Below are positions 38,000 through 45,002 of a DNA stretch of 64,000 bases, one piece after another. The DNA lies in assembly GCA_938039675.1 (NCBI GenBank), contig CALHUI010000012.1, positions 1 to 64,000 on the forward strand, written 5' to 3'. The notes below the pieces were generated by a model that saw only the letters and a list, made by a program, of their open reading frames with translations, was not told the DNA's origin and searched no databases. Position 1 is the stretch's first letter, and the number at the start of each line of letters is the position of its first letter. This DNA comes from an uncultured Cytophagales bacterium. Its GTDB lineage: Bacteria; Bacteroidota; Bacteroidia; Cytophagales; Thermoflexibacteraceae. The translations under genes and the position numbers were made by a program.

Positions 38000-39301
38000 A
38001 TGTTGCCTTTTATCTTCCATTTGCTTGCAGTGCCGCCGCTGCTTTATTGGCTGACGAAAAAGTTGCGTTCGCAGCCGTTGGGCGGCATTTTTTTGCCGGG
38101 GCTGCTGCTCAAAATAGCGGCAGGGTGGGCAGTGATTGTTGTGTTTGAGTGCTATTACGGCGGCGGCGATGTGGTGCATACTTTCAGGCAAAGCTTGTTG
38201 CTGCGCGAAATCCTGAATGATTCGCCGTTGCGATTTTGGCAATTCCCCTACGATATGCCGCAGGGCGATTTTTACTACCTCTACGGCTTCCCTGACCTTA
38301 CCCCGTCTTTTATTTTCATCTGTAAAACAACGGCATTGGTAAGTTTGGCGGCAGGCGAAAATATTTGGCTCATCAGCGCTTGGTTTTCGGCTTTTGCCTT
38401 TGCAGGCTTCTGGCTGCTTGGTAATGAACTGTGCCGCCGCAACGAAAATCTGAAAGTCCCTGTCATAATTGCCTTTTTTCTTGTGCCTTCGGTGGTTTTT
38501 TGGTCGGCGGGGCTGCTGAAAGAAACGCTTCTCTGGGGGGCTATGGGGCTGCTCTTTTGGGCGGTGCTGCGGTTGGCAGCGTTTCTTCGCAATGCTGCTA
38601 AACCTGCTCAATCCACAAAACCCGACAGATTTGGAAAACCTGTCGGGTTGGGTATGCTATGCTTATTCCTCATACTTGCCGCATGGATTCTCTTTGAGGT
38701 CAAATATTACATTTTCGCCGCTGCCATGCTTGCCGTTGCGGTTTATGGGCTGCTTCAATGGCAAAAACGGCTTTGGCTTACACTAATTGCCGCTATCATT
38801 ATCCTGCCGCTGCTACTGTGGGCTATCGGGCAGTTGCACCCTAACCTTTCGCCCGATGCGCTGGCAACGGCGGTACATCGCAACTATGAGCGCATGGTGG
38901 CCATCAGCGATGCGGACAATCTGATTTGGTTAGACTTGCAGCCCGATTTCATCAGCCTTATCGGGCAATTGCCTTTTGCGCTGAAAGCCGCTTTGTTTGC
39001 GCCCATGCCTTGGGACGGCGGAAATTTGCTGCGCAAACTGACAGGTATGGAAAATTTGTTGCTGCTGTTGCTGATACCGGGTATTCGTTTGCACCTTCGC
39101 GGCAATCAGCATATTGCCGAACTCATTGCAGTAGCCGTTTTTACGGCGACTTTGGCAGCCATGCTAGCGCTCAGCTCGCCCAATATCGGTGCATTGGCGC
39201 GCTACAAAGTCAGCTATCTGCCCTTGTTCTGGCTAATAGTTTGTTCGGGCAACCGTTTTTTGCGAACTTTGTTCTTTCAAAAACTTAAAGCACCTTTTTA
39301 A
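38000..39301 (+). CDS. Polytopic membrane protein (glycosyltransferase-39-like), function unknown
   Basis: The 433-residue protein has about ten hydrophobic segments. The soluble loop after the first pair contains CYYGGGDVVHTFRQSLLLRE, and a central VPSVVFWSAGLLKETLLWGA resembles the motif PSxVFWSxxxxKE seen in membrane glycosyltransferases and polymerases of Bacteroidota. The catalytic type is not proven. Between two membrane segments (residues about 205-220, KPAQSTKPDRFGKPVGLG) the gene contains a perfect 10-bp inverted repeat, described separately. Confidence 0.6.
   Translation: MLPFIFHLLAVPPLLYWLTKKLRSQPLGGIFLPGLLLKIAAGWAVIVVFECYYGGGDVVHTFRQSLLLREILNDSPLRFWQFPYDMPQGDFYYLYGFPDLTPSFIFICKTTALVSLAAGENIWLISAWFSAFAFAGFWLLGNELCRRNENLKVPVIIAFFLVPSVVFWSAGLLKETLLWGAMGLLFWAVLRLAAFLRNAAKPAQSTKPDRFGKPVGLGMLCLFLILAAWILFEVKYYIFAAAMLAVAVYGLLQWQKRLWLTLIAAIIILPLLLWAIGQLHPNLSPDALATAVHRNYERMVAISDADNLIWLDLQPDFISLIGQLPFALKAALFAPMPWDGGNLLRKLTGMENLLLLLLIPGIRLHLRGNQHIAELIAVAVFTATLAAMLALSSPNIGALARYKVSYLPLFWLIVCSGNRFLRTLFFQKLKAPF
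38619..38649. repeat. Palindrome inside a reading frame
   Basis: AACCCGACAG (38619-38628) and CTGTCGGGTT (38640-38649) form a perfect 10-bp stem with an 11-bp loop. The terminator-like hairpin at 62213-62252 has the related core CTGTCAGG, suggesting a repeated family of palindromes. Here it lies in frame and is translated as a hydrophilic linker. Confidence 0.7.
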
Positions 39302-39346
39302 GGTTTATTTACTAACCTTTGCAGGAATGCAGGCAAAAACATTGTC

Positions 39347-40573
39347 ATGAACGCAACTCCGAACGATTCTATCCGCTTGGATTCTATTGAAGAGGCCATT
39401 GAGGCCATCCGCCATGGCGAAGTCATCATTGTGGTAGATGATGAAGACCGCGAAAATGAAGGCGACTTGGTTTGTGCCGCCGAGCTGATTACCCCCGAAA
39501 CGGTCAATTTTATGCTTTCCTCGCGAGGGATGCTTTGTTGTACACTTACCGAAGAACGCTGCGAGCAATTGGGTTTAGACCTGATGGTCGGCAAAAATAC
39601 TGACATGCACCAGACGGCTTTTACCGTTACGGTGGACTTGAAAGGACACGGCGTAACAACGGGCATTTCGGCAACCGACCGTGCTAAAACGATAAAAGCA
39701 CTCACCGATAGCGAATCTAAACCGTCAGATTTTCGTCGTCCGGGGCATATTTTCCCGCTGAAAGCCCTCAACGGCGGGGTGCTGCGTCGTGCAGGGCATA
39801 CCGAAGCAAGCGTTGATTTGGCGCGCTTGGCCGGGCTGTATCCTGCCGGAGCAATTATTGAAGTGCTGAATGAAGACGGCGAACCTGCTCGCTTGCCCGA
39901 ATTGCGTCGCTTTGCTGATGAAAAAGGGCTCAAATTAGTAGCCATTAAAGACCTGATTTCGTATCGCTTGAAAAAGGAATCGCTGATTGTGATGGAGGAG
40001 CGCGTGCACATGCCTACCGAATACGGCGATTTTGAGTTGGCTGCCTACCGCCAAACCAATACAGGCGATATTCACATGGCACTTGTGAAAGGCACTTGGG
40101 ACAAAGACGAGCCTATACTGGTGCGAGTACATTCTTCCTGTGTTACGGGTGATATTTTCGGCTCTTGCCGTTGCGACTGCGGCAAACAGCTGCAAGGTGC
40201 TATGCAGATGGTAGAACAGGCCGGCAAAGGCGTAGTGCTCTACATGAATCAGGAAGGGCGCGGCATCGGATTAGTGAATAAGTTGAGAGCCTACAAATTG
40301 CAGGAACAGGGAAGAGATACCGTAGAAGCCAACTTAGAGCTTGGCTTTCCGATGGATGCCCGCGACTATGGCGTAGGTGCACAAATTCTCCGCGATTTAG
40401 GCGTAAGTAAAATTAGGCTCATTTCCAACAATCCGAAAAAACGTGCGGGATTGTTGGGCTACGGGCTGGAAATTGTAGAAAGCGTGCCTATTCAATTTCC
40501 GCCTAATCCGCACAATGCTAAGTACTTACGCACGAAGCGCGACAAAATGGGGCACAAAATTTCTATCGACTAA
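39347..40573 (+). CDS. ribBA: Bifunctional DHBP synthase / GTP cyclohydrolase II
   Basis: This bifunctional riboflavin enzyme has 408 residues. The N-terminal RibB half shows [31 protein letters not shown] and HVFPL-type [20 protein letters not shown]. The C-terminal RibA half has the zinc site [19 protein letters not shown] and the catalytic [20 protein letters not shown]. It makes 3,4-dihydroxy-2-butanone 4-phosphate from ribulose 5-phosphate and opens GTP, the two first steps of riboflavin synthesis. Its end is 3 bp from the convergent end of the Lrp gene. Confidence 0.96.
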   Translation: MNATPNDSIRLDSIEEAIEAIRHGEVIIVVDDEDRENEGDLVCAAELITPETVNFMLSSRGMLCCTLTEERCEQLGLDLMVGKNTDMHQTAFTVTVDLKGHGVTTGISATDRAKTIKALTDSESKPSDFRRPGHIFPLKALNGGVLRRAGHTEASVDLARLAGLYPAGAIIEVLNEDGEPARLPELRRFADEKGLKLVAIKDLISYRLKKESLIVMEERVHMPTEYGDFELAAYRQTNTGDIHMALVKGTWDKDEPILVRVHSSCVTGDIFGSCRCDCGKQLQGAMQMVEQAGKGVVLYMNQEGRGIGLVNKLRAYKLQEQGRDTVEANLELGFPMDARDYGVGAQILRDLGVSKIRLISNNPKKRAGLLGYGLEIVESVPIQFPPNPHNAKYLRTKRDKMGHKISID

Positions 40574-40576
40574 ATT

Positions 40577-41059
40577 TTATTTATACAAATTCTGGTCTAT
40601 TTGCAGCGGACGATTGATGCGCTCTTCGAGCGAAATGAATGTCTCCGTCCGCTCTATTCCTCTGACTTTCTGAATTTTTTCGTACAGCACCTCGCGCAGG
40701 TGGTTTGTATCGCGGCAAGTGAGCTTGGCAAAAATGCTGTACGCACCTGTGGTATAATTCAAGGTCAGAATTTCGGGGATTTTTGCCAATTCATTACAAA
40801 CGGTTTCATACATCGAGCTTTTTTGCAGATAAATCCCCAGAAAAGCGGTGATGTCATACCCCAGTTTGCTGAAATCGATAATGAGCGATGCCCCCCGAAC
40901 AATACCCATCTTTTCCAACTTTTTCATCCGGACGTGTACTGTGCCGCCGGACACACAAACTTTATCGGCAATTTCGGTGTATGGTGTTTTGGCATCCTTC
41001 ATTAACTCAGATAATATCTTGATGTCGATATTATCAATTTCTAAATTTTTGTCGTTCAT
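40577..41059 (-). CDS. Lrp/AsnC-family transcriptional regulator
   Basis: The 160-residue protein has an N-terminal winged helix (IDNIDIKILSELMKDAKTPY, TEIADKVCVSGGTVHVRMKK) and a C-terminal RAM ligand-binding domain (LTLNYTTGAYSIFAKLTCRD, GIERTETFISLEERINRPL). Lrp proteins sense amino acids. I use the ATG at 41059 (MNDKNLEIDN). It reads away from the tRNA-like unit at 41.1-41.7 kb, and a 19-bp palindrome lies between them. Control of its neighbour by this regulator is inference. Confidence 0.9.
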   Translation of the reverse strand: MNDKNLEIDNIDIKILSELMKDAKTPYTEIADKVCVSGGTVHVRMKKLEKMGIVRGASLIIDFSKLGYDITAFLGIYLQKSSMYETVCNELAKIPEILTLNYTTGAYSIFAKLTCRDTNHLREVLYEKIQKVRGIERTETFISLEERINRPLQIDQNLYK

Positions 41060-41125
41060 AGCGCACCTAAAAAACGATTTTTTCAATAAAACATATTAAA
41101 TATTACGATTTCACGAAATTTAAAG

Positions 41126-41144
41126 AAACTTTGTTACAAAGTTT
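41126..41144. promoter_or_regulatory. Operator-like palindrome between the Lrp gene and the tRNA-like unit
   Basis: AAACTTTGTTACAAAGTTT is a 19-bp inverted repeat, perfect but for its central base. It overlaps the TTTG (-33) of the promoter that reads toward the tRNA-like RNAs, and lies 67 bp upstream of the Lrp start codon. It is well placed for repression of one or both. Confidence 0.5.
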
Positions 41145-41174
41145 GCAATATTAAGATTGTTTATTGTAATTTTG
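41142..41174 (+). promoter_or_regulatory. Promoter of the tRNA-like RNA unit
   Basis: TTTG at 41142-41145 and TAATTTTG at 41167-41174 are 21 bp apart. This is the layout of the Bacteroidota housekeeping promoter (TTTG, about 19-21 bp, TAnnTTTG). Transcription would start near 41180, about 15 nt before the first tRNA-like RNA, leaving a short leader for RNase P. Confidence 0.7.
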
Positions 41175-41194
41175 CTACATCAAAACAATCACAA

Positions 41195-41339
41195 TGTAGG
41201 GTGATGAAACTGGCAGCCATGCCCTCCTGTCTCGGGGGTGGGGATTTCAGGATAAAGCCTCAAGAGTGTGAAACAAGCATTTGCTTCACTTTCTTATGTG
41301 CCTAACAGCCCCGTGAAGGTTCGACTCCTTCCCCTACAG
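41195..41339 (+). ncRNA. tRNA-like RNA with giant variable arm, copy 1
   Basis: The acceptor stem TGTAGGG (41195-41201) pairs perfectly with CCCTACA (41332-41338), and G41339 follows. The D-arm ATG/CAT has loop AAACTGGCAGC with the tRNA GG. The anticodon stem CCCTC/GGGGG (41222-41226, 41234-41238) has loop CTGTCTC, giving GTC at 41229-41231. The T-arm GAAGG/CCTTC has loop TTCGACT. Between anticodon and T-arms lies a variable arm of 76 nt (41239-41314) with GGGG/CCCC, AGG/CCT and a long hairpin at 41262-41295. Asp identity bases G34, U35, C36, C38 and G73 are present, but U37 and the U1-A72 pair are odd. No known family comes to mind. Function is unknown: an unusual tRNA, or an RNA that mimics one. 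Confidence 0.8.
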
Positions 41340-41388
41340 CAAAATAAAAGTGCTTTAAAATCCCGATAACTCGGGGCAAAATAATTCA

Positions 41389-41425
41389 AAAGTTTTTAAT
41401 GTAAATGCTTTTCATTAAAAACTTT
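41389..41425 (+). repeat. Hairpin between the two tRNA-like RNAs
   Basis: AAAGTTTTTAATG (41389-41401) and CATTAAAAACTTT (41413-41425) form a perfect 13-bp stem with an 11-nt loop, ending 4 bp before copy 2. It has no T-run and is more likely a processing signal than a terminator. A small CCCGA/TCGGG hairpin (41362-41375) precedes it. Confidence 0.65.
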
Positions 41426-41429
41426 ACAA

Positions 41430-41586
41430 TGTAGGGTGATGAAACCGGCAGCCATGCCCTCCTGTCTCGGGGGTGGGGATTTCAGGATAAAGCCTACAGA
41501 GAGAATGAATCAATCAATCGCTTGCTTCATTCTCTTTGTAGATGCCTAACAACCCCGTGAAGGTTCGACTCCTTCCCCTACAGCCA
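41430..41586 (+). ncRNA. tRNA-like RNA with giant variable arm, copy 2
   Basis: This is a second copy of the tRNA-like RNA. The first 66 nt and the last 41 nt differ from copy 1 by one base each (C at 41446 in the D-loop, A at 41552). The acceptor TGTAGGG (41430-41436) pairs with CCCTACA (41576-41582). G41583 is followed by an encoded CCA at 41584-41586. The anticodon loop CTGTCTC is at 41462-41468. The variable arm is longer, 85 nt (41474-41558). Its hairpin is CTACAGAGAGAATGAA (41494-41509) with TTCATTCTCTTTGTAG (41526-41541), 16 pairs with one G-U, unlike copy 1 in sequence but paired at the same place. No promoter lies between the copies, so they share a transcript. Confidence 0.8.
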
Positions 41587-41630
41587 AGCATGTGTTTATT
41601 TTATGTGTTGTTTATTGGTTAAGGTTTAAA

Positions 41631-41661
41631 GGAGACGCGCTATGCGCGTCTTCTTTATTTT
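41631..41661 (+). terminator. Terminator of the tRNA-like unit
   Basis: AGACGCGC (41633-41640) and GCGCGTCT (41644-41651) form a tight stem with a three-base loop, followed by a T-rich run. It closes the transcription unit and separates it from the fasciclin gene. Confidence 0.88.
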
Positions 41662-41757
41662 AATAGTTAATCAGGTGAATGATTATTTGATGCGTTTTTT
41701 TCTGTCAGAACGTTCCAAGCAATTAACTTTGACAGTGTAAACTAAACCTTTTTAACC

Positions 41758-42363
41758 ATGATACTACATAGATTCTTCGGTTGTACATCAGTACTGCTGA
41801 TAGCCTCCGCGCTGTTGGGTGCTTGCGGCGATGGCGGTAAAGCTGCCCGCGAAAAAGCCCGTCAAGATTCTGCCCGGATTGCCGATTCTATTGCTCGCTT
41901 GGAAGCAGAAGCTAAACGCGTGCAGGATTCTGTCAATGCGCTGCCTAAAACCATTGCCCAAACCGCACAACTCCGCTCGGAACTGAACAAGTTGGTAGCT
42001 GCTCTCCAAATGGCAGAGTTGGCTGGTATGCTGGAAGTAGAAAGCAGCACGAATTATACTGTTTTTGCCCCTACCGATTCGGCGCTGACAGTTGCTAAAA
42101 TTGATGAGTTGATGCAGCCTGCCAATAAAGCTCGTTTGCAAAATTTATTAAAGCTGCATATTGTAGAAAATGCACTCCCGCTCGCAAACTTGAAAGATGG
42201 CCAAAAACTGAAAACAATGGCAGGTTACGATGTTGTCGTATCGGTTAAAAACGGTAAAGTAATGATAGATAAGGCAACAGTTGTACAACCTGATATTAAA
42301 GCGAGCAACGGCGTCATACATATCATCAACGGCACGCTGAAGCCTAAGATGGTATTGCAGTAA
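41758..42363 (+). CDS. Fasciclin-domain lipoprotein
   Basis: The 201-residue protein has a lipoprotein signal with lipobox LLGAC (Cys 23) and a charged coiled-coil-like stretch (residues about 28-60). A FAS1 domain follows with YTVFAPTDSALTVAKIDELM, LLKLHIVENALP and the terminal GVIHIINGTLKP. Fasciclin domains mediate adhesion or matrix contact. The FAS1 unit is at the short end for the family. Confidence 0.88.
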   Translation: MILHRFFGCTSVLLIASALLGACGDGGKAAREKARQDSARIADSIARLEAEAKRVQDSVNALPKTIAQTAQLRSELNKLVAALQMAELAGMLEVESSTNYTVFAPTDSALTVAKIDELMQPANKARLQNLLKLHIVENALPLANLKDGQKLKTMAGYDVVVSVKNGKVMIDKATVVQPDIKASNGVIHIINGTLKPKMVLQ

Positions 42364-42381
42364 GTTGCACATACCTACTCG

Positions 42382-42413
42382 GCCGATACAGGCAATTACA
42401 GACTTGTATCGGC
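42382..42413. terminator. Hairpin between convergent fasciclin and pyrD genes
   Basis: GCCGATACAGG (42382-42392) and CTTGTATCGGC (42403-42413) form an 11-bp stem with one G-U pair. No strong T-run follows on either strand, so termination is only likely. Confidence 0.55.
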
Positions 42414-42415
42414 TG

Positions 42416-43441
42416 TTACAATTGCGCACAAATTTTTTTAATCATTGCGGGCCCTTCATAAACAAAGCCTGTATAGACCTGCACAAGGTCGGCACCCGCA
42501 GCGAGTTTCTCCCGCACATCTTCGGCAGTAAAAATGCCGCCTACCCCTATGATAACAAAGCGTTTATTGCTTTTTTGTGCCAAATAGCGAATAACCTCCG
42601 TTGAACGGCTGCGAACAGGTTTGCCGCTCAATCCGCCGTTGCCAATGGCTGCCAAGGTATCTGCGGAGGTTTGCAGTCCTTCTCGGCTAATGGTAGTATT
42701 GGTAGCAATGACACCTGCCAATCGGGTGGCTGTAACAATTGCTACAATATCGTCTAATTGCTGTTTGGTTAGGTCGGGTGCTATTTTGAGCAGAATGGGT
42801 TTGGGCTGGGGCTTTTGTTGGTTGCGAGCCTGCAAAGTCTGCAAAAGTGCAGTAAGCGGCTCTTTTTCTTGCAATTGCCGCAATCCGGGCGTATTAGGCG
42901 AGCTCACATTGACTACGAAATAATTTACGTAGTCGAAGAGTGCCTCAAAGCAGACAAGGTAATCGTTAAGTGCCTCTTCGTTGGGCGTATTCTTGTTTTT
43001 GCCTATGTTACCTCCGATAATTAAGTTGGTTTGCCGCTTTCTGAGCCGTTCTACAGCAGCAGCCACGCCTTCATTATTAAATCCCATGCGATTAATCAAA
43101 CCGCTGTCCTGCGGCAAACGAAACAGGCGGGGCTGTGGGTTACCACTTTGCGGGCGCGGGGTCAGTGTACCGATTTCAATAAACCCGAACCCAAAACATG
43201 CCAACTCATCAATCAGGCGAGCATCTTTGTCAAAACCGGCGGCCAGCCCTATCGGATTGGGGAAAGTAAGCCCCATCAGTTCTTTTTGTAAACCCTTCTG
43301 TTGCGGTGCAAACAATAAGCGCGTGATAACCTTTGCCCATGGCAACGACAACAGCAACTTTATTATGCCGAATGTGAAATGATGCGCTTTTTCGGCATCC
43401 ATCAGAAAAAGCAGGGGGCGGATGAAAGAACGATACAGCAA
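42416..43441 (-). CDS. pyrD: Quinone-dependent dihydroorotate dehydrogenase (class 2)
   Basis: PyrD oxidises dihydroorotate to orotate with quinone as acceptor, the fourth step of pyrimidine synthesis, at the inner membrane. Motifs include [40 protein letters not shown], the catalytic serine region [14 protein letters not shown], and [20 protein letters not shown]. The N-terminal amphipathic extension ([20 protein letters not shown]) is the membrane-associating part of class 2 enzymes. It has 341 residues, which is normal. Confidence 0.95.
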   Translation of the reverse strand: MLYRSFIRPLLFLMDAEKAHHFTFGIIKLLLSLPWAKVITRLLFAPQQKGLQKELMGLTFPNPIGLAAGFDKDARLIDELACFGFGFIEIGTLTPRPQSGNPQPRLFRLPQDSGLINRMGFNNEGVAAAVERLRKRQTNLIIGGNIGKNKNTPNEEALNDYLVCFEALFDYVNYFVVNVSSPNTPGLRQLQEKEPLTALLQTLQARNQQKPQPKPILLKIAPDLTKQQLDDIVAIVTATRLAGVIATNTTISREGLQTSADTLAAIGNGGLSGKPVRSRSTEVIRYLAQKSNKRFVIIGVGGIFTAEDVREKLAAGADLVQVYTGFVYEGPAMIKKICAQL

Positions 43442-43542
43442 GGCAATCAGATTTAGTTTGCCAAAATTACCGCAAACCGGAGGATTTCGGCACGATTTTA
43501 TTACTTTCGGGCTTCCGAAAATTTGTCATAACTATTGAACCC

Positions 43543-44184
43543 ATGCAAAAGTATTTGTGGATATTATTCATCGGTATCTTATCGCTTGGCGGTACTACTT
43601 CGTGTAAAAGCAAGAAAAAATTAGCCGATCAACAGGCAAAAGAGGCAAAATCAAAGCAGATAGCACAAGCAAAAGCCGATTTGCAAGCCTTGCTGAACGA
43701 CGATGGTAAGTCTATAGAAGAACGTGAGCAGGCACTGAACCGCATCAAAGCGCAAAATATAGATGACACCGAGGTGCAGGCGCTAATTCGTCAGCTGGAA
43801 CAAAAGTTAGCCAATGAGAAAGCCGAGCGTACCCGCCGTACAGAGGAAGAACGCCGCATGCGCGAAGAAGAAGAGCAACGCAAAAATGAAATTGCCAAAG
43901 TTGCACCCACTATTCAGGAATATTTCCGCGATATTGTAGGCTCCGGCAACACGGCCGCTGCCAATAATCGCATTCAGGAAGCATTAAATATGTTTGTTTC
44001 GCCCGATGCGCCCGTACTGATTATCATTGGCACATTCAACGGCGAAAAAGACTATGACCGCCCGACTACTATCAGCAAGTACCTGAATTACTTGAAAGAC
44101 CAGAAAAAAGCACCGCATAAAATTGTCAATGTAAAAAGAAATGCGGCAGGTAAAATTGAGGAAATGGAGCTTGAAAAGCAGTGA
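43543..44184 (+). CDS. Lipoprotein with long charged coiled coil, function unknown
   Basis: The 213-residue protein has a signal with a cysteine at residue 21 (GGTTSCKSKKK). A long Lys/Glu/Gln-rich coiled-coil region follows (residues about 25-125, with EEERRMREEEEQRKNEIAK). A compact C-terminal domain of about 85 residues contains VLIIIGTFNGEKDYDRPTTI and KYLNYLKDQK. No family is recognised. Its location is probably the periplasmic side of a membrane. It is followed by a strong two-way terminator. Confidence 0.75.
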   Translation: MQKYLWILFIGILSLGGTTSCKSKKKLADQQAKEAKSKQIAQAKADLQALLNDDGKSIEEREQALNRIKAQNIDDTEVQALIRQLEQKLANEKAERTRRTEEERRMREEEEQRKNEIAKVAPTIQEYFRDIVGSGNTAAANNRIQEALNMFVSPDAPVLIIIGTFNGEKDYDRPTTISKYLNYLKDQKKAPHKIVNVKRNAAGKIEEMELEKQ

Positions 44185-44324
44185 GCAAATGATTGTCAGG
44201 CAAATTAGCAAGAAAAGCGGCATTTCGTAATTCGGGATTTAGAGTGAAAAATCAGAGAAAAGTTGTATTGTCCGCAATAGTCTGCGTGCCTTTTTAGTAA
44301 AAAATCGTCTGTTTACTTATTCAA

Positions 44325-44364
44325 CAAGAAAGCCACCCCTAAGTTCGGCAGGGTGGCTTTCTTG
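44325..44364. terminator. Bidirectional terminator between convergent genes
   Basis: CAAGAAAGCCACCC (44325-44338) and GGGTGGCTTTCTTG (44351-44364) form a perfect 14-bp stem. It lies between the lipoprotein gene and the outer-membrane protein gene, which converge. Confidence 0.85.
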
Positions 44365-44381
44365 TATTGTTTTCAGCAAGG

Positions 44382-44954
44382 CTATTGACCGAAAGCAAAG
44401 CCCAAGGCAACACCAAATCGGAAGGAGAAATACCCAAAGTTGGTCAGGAAAAAATCATCTTCGGTAGCACCATTTTTGCCCGCAAATGAGGTTGCATTAA
44501 AAGAAGGGCCGCCAAACAGCTCGAGGCTAACCTGATTTTTGAATAACCACTGGTTGCCCACGCATACACCGCCGCCGAAAGAACTGTAAGTAGCCGAAAT
44601 GCTGGTATCGTCTTTATCGGACAGGTTGAGATTCTGGTAGCGTACGAAAGGAGCTATAAAAAATCCGGCAGGCGCTTGTTTGCTTTCGGAAAGGTAAAAG
44701 CGATATTCGGGCGTAATGCCTATCCCGCGAAACTGTGTGCCTGCAAAGGAAGCACCTGTATAGAAAAAGCCTAATTGGAGACTGCTTTTGTCGTTGAGTA
44801 TGCGCTCGTAGAAGAATGAGCCGGTGCGCACCACAGGGCTTAATAAATTGACCTTAATGAGGTTTTTGGGTGTTTCGGCAGTGTCGCTTTGCGCTACTGC
44901 CTGCATGGTGATGCCCGCAAAAAGCAGGCAGAAGAAAAGTTTGCAGTTTTTCAT
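44382..44954 (-). CDS. Small outer-membrane beta-barrel protein
   Basis: The 190-residue protein begins with a signal peptide (MKNCKLFFCLLFAGITMQAV, then AQ). Alternating strands follow, including IKVNLLSPVVRTGSFFYERI, GIGITPEYRFYLSE, FIAPFVRYQNLNL and the terminal FRFGVALGFAFGQ. This pattern fits the DUF3575-like or general OmpA-barrel-like proteins of Bacteroidota. No function can be assigned. I chose the ATG at 44954, six codons inside the longest frame. Confidence 0.7.
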   Translation of the reverse strand: MKNCKLFFCLLFAGITMQAVAQSDTAETPKNLIKVNLLSPVVRTGSFFYERILNDKSSLQLGFFYTGASFAGTQFRGIGITPEYRFYLSESKQAPAGFFIAPFVRYQNLNLSDKDDTSISATYSSFGGGVCVGNQWLFKNQVSLELFGGPSFNATSFAGKNGATEDDFFLTNFGYFSFRFGVALGFAFGQ

Positions 44955-45002
44955 GGAAGTAAAGTTTAACATCAGATAGTTTGCTTAACGTATAATTTAT
45001 AA

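Noticed and set aside
41195-41586. tmRNA, tRNA-Sec, riboswitch or CRISPR repeats as explanation of the tandem RNA
   Set aside because: There is a complete anticodon arm and no tag frame, the anticodon is GTC rather than TCA, and there are only two long copies without short spacers.
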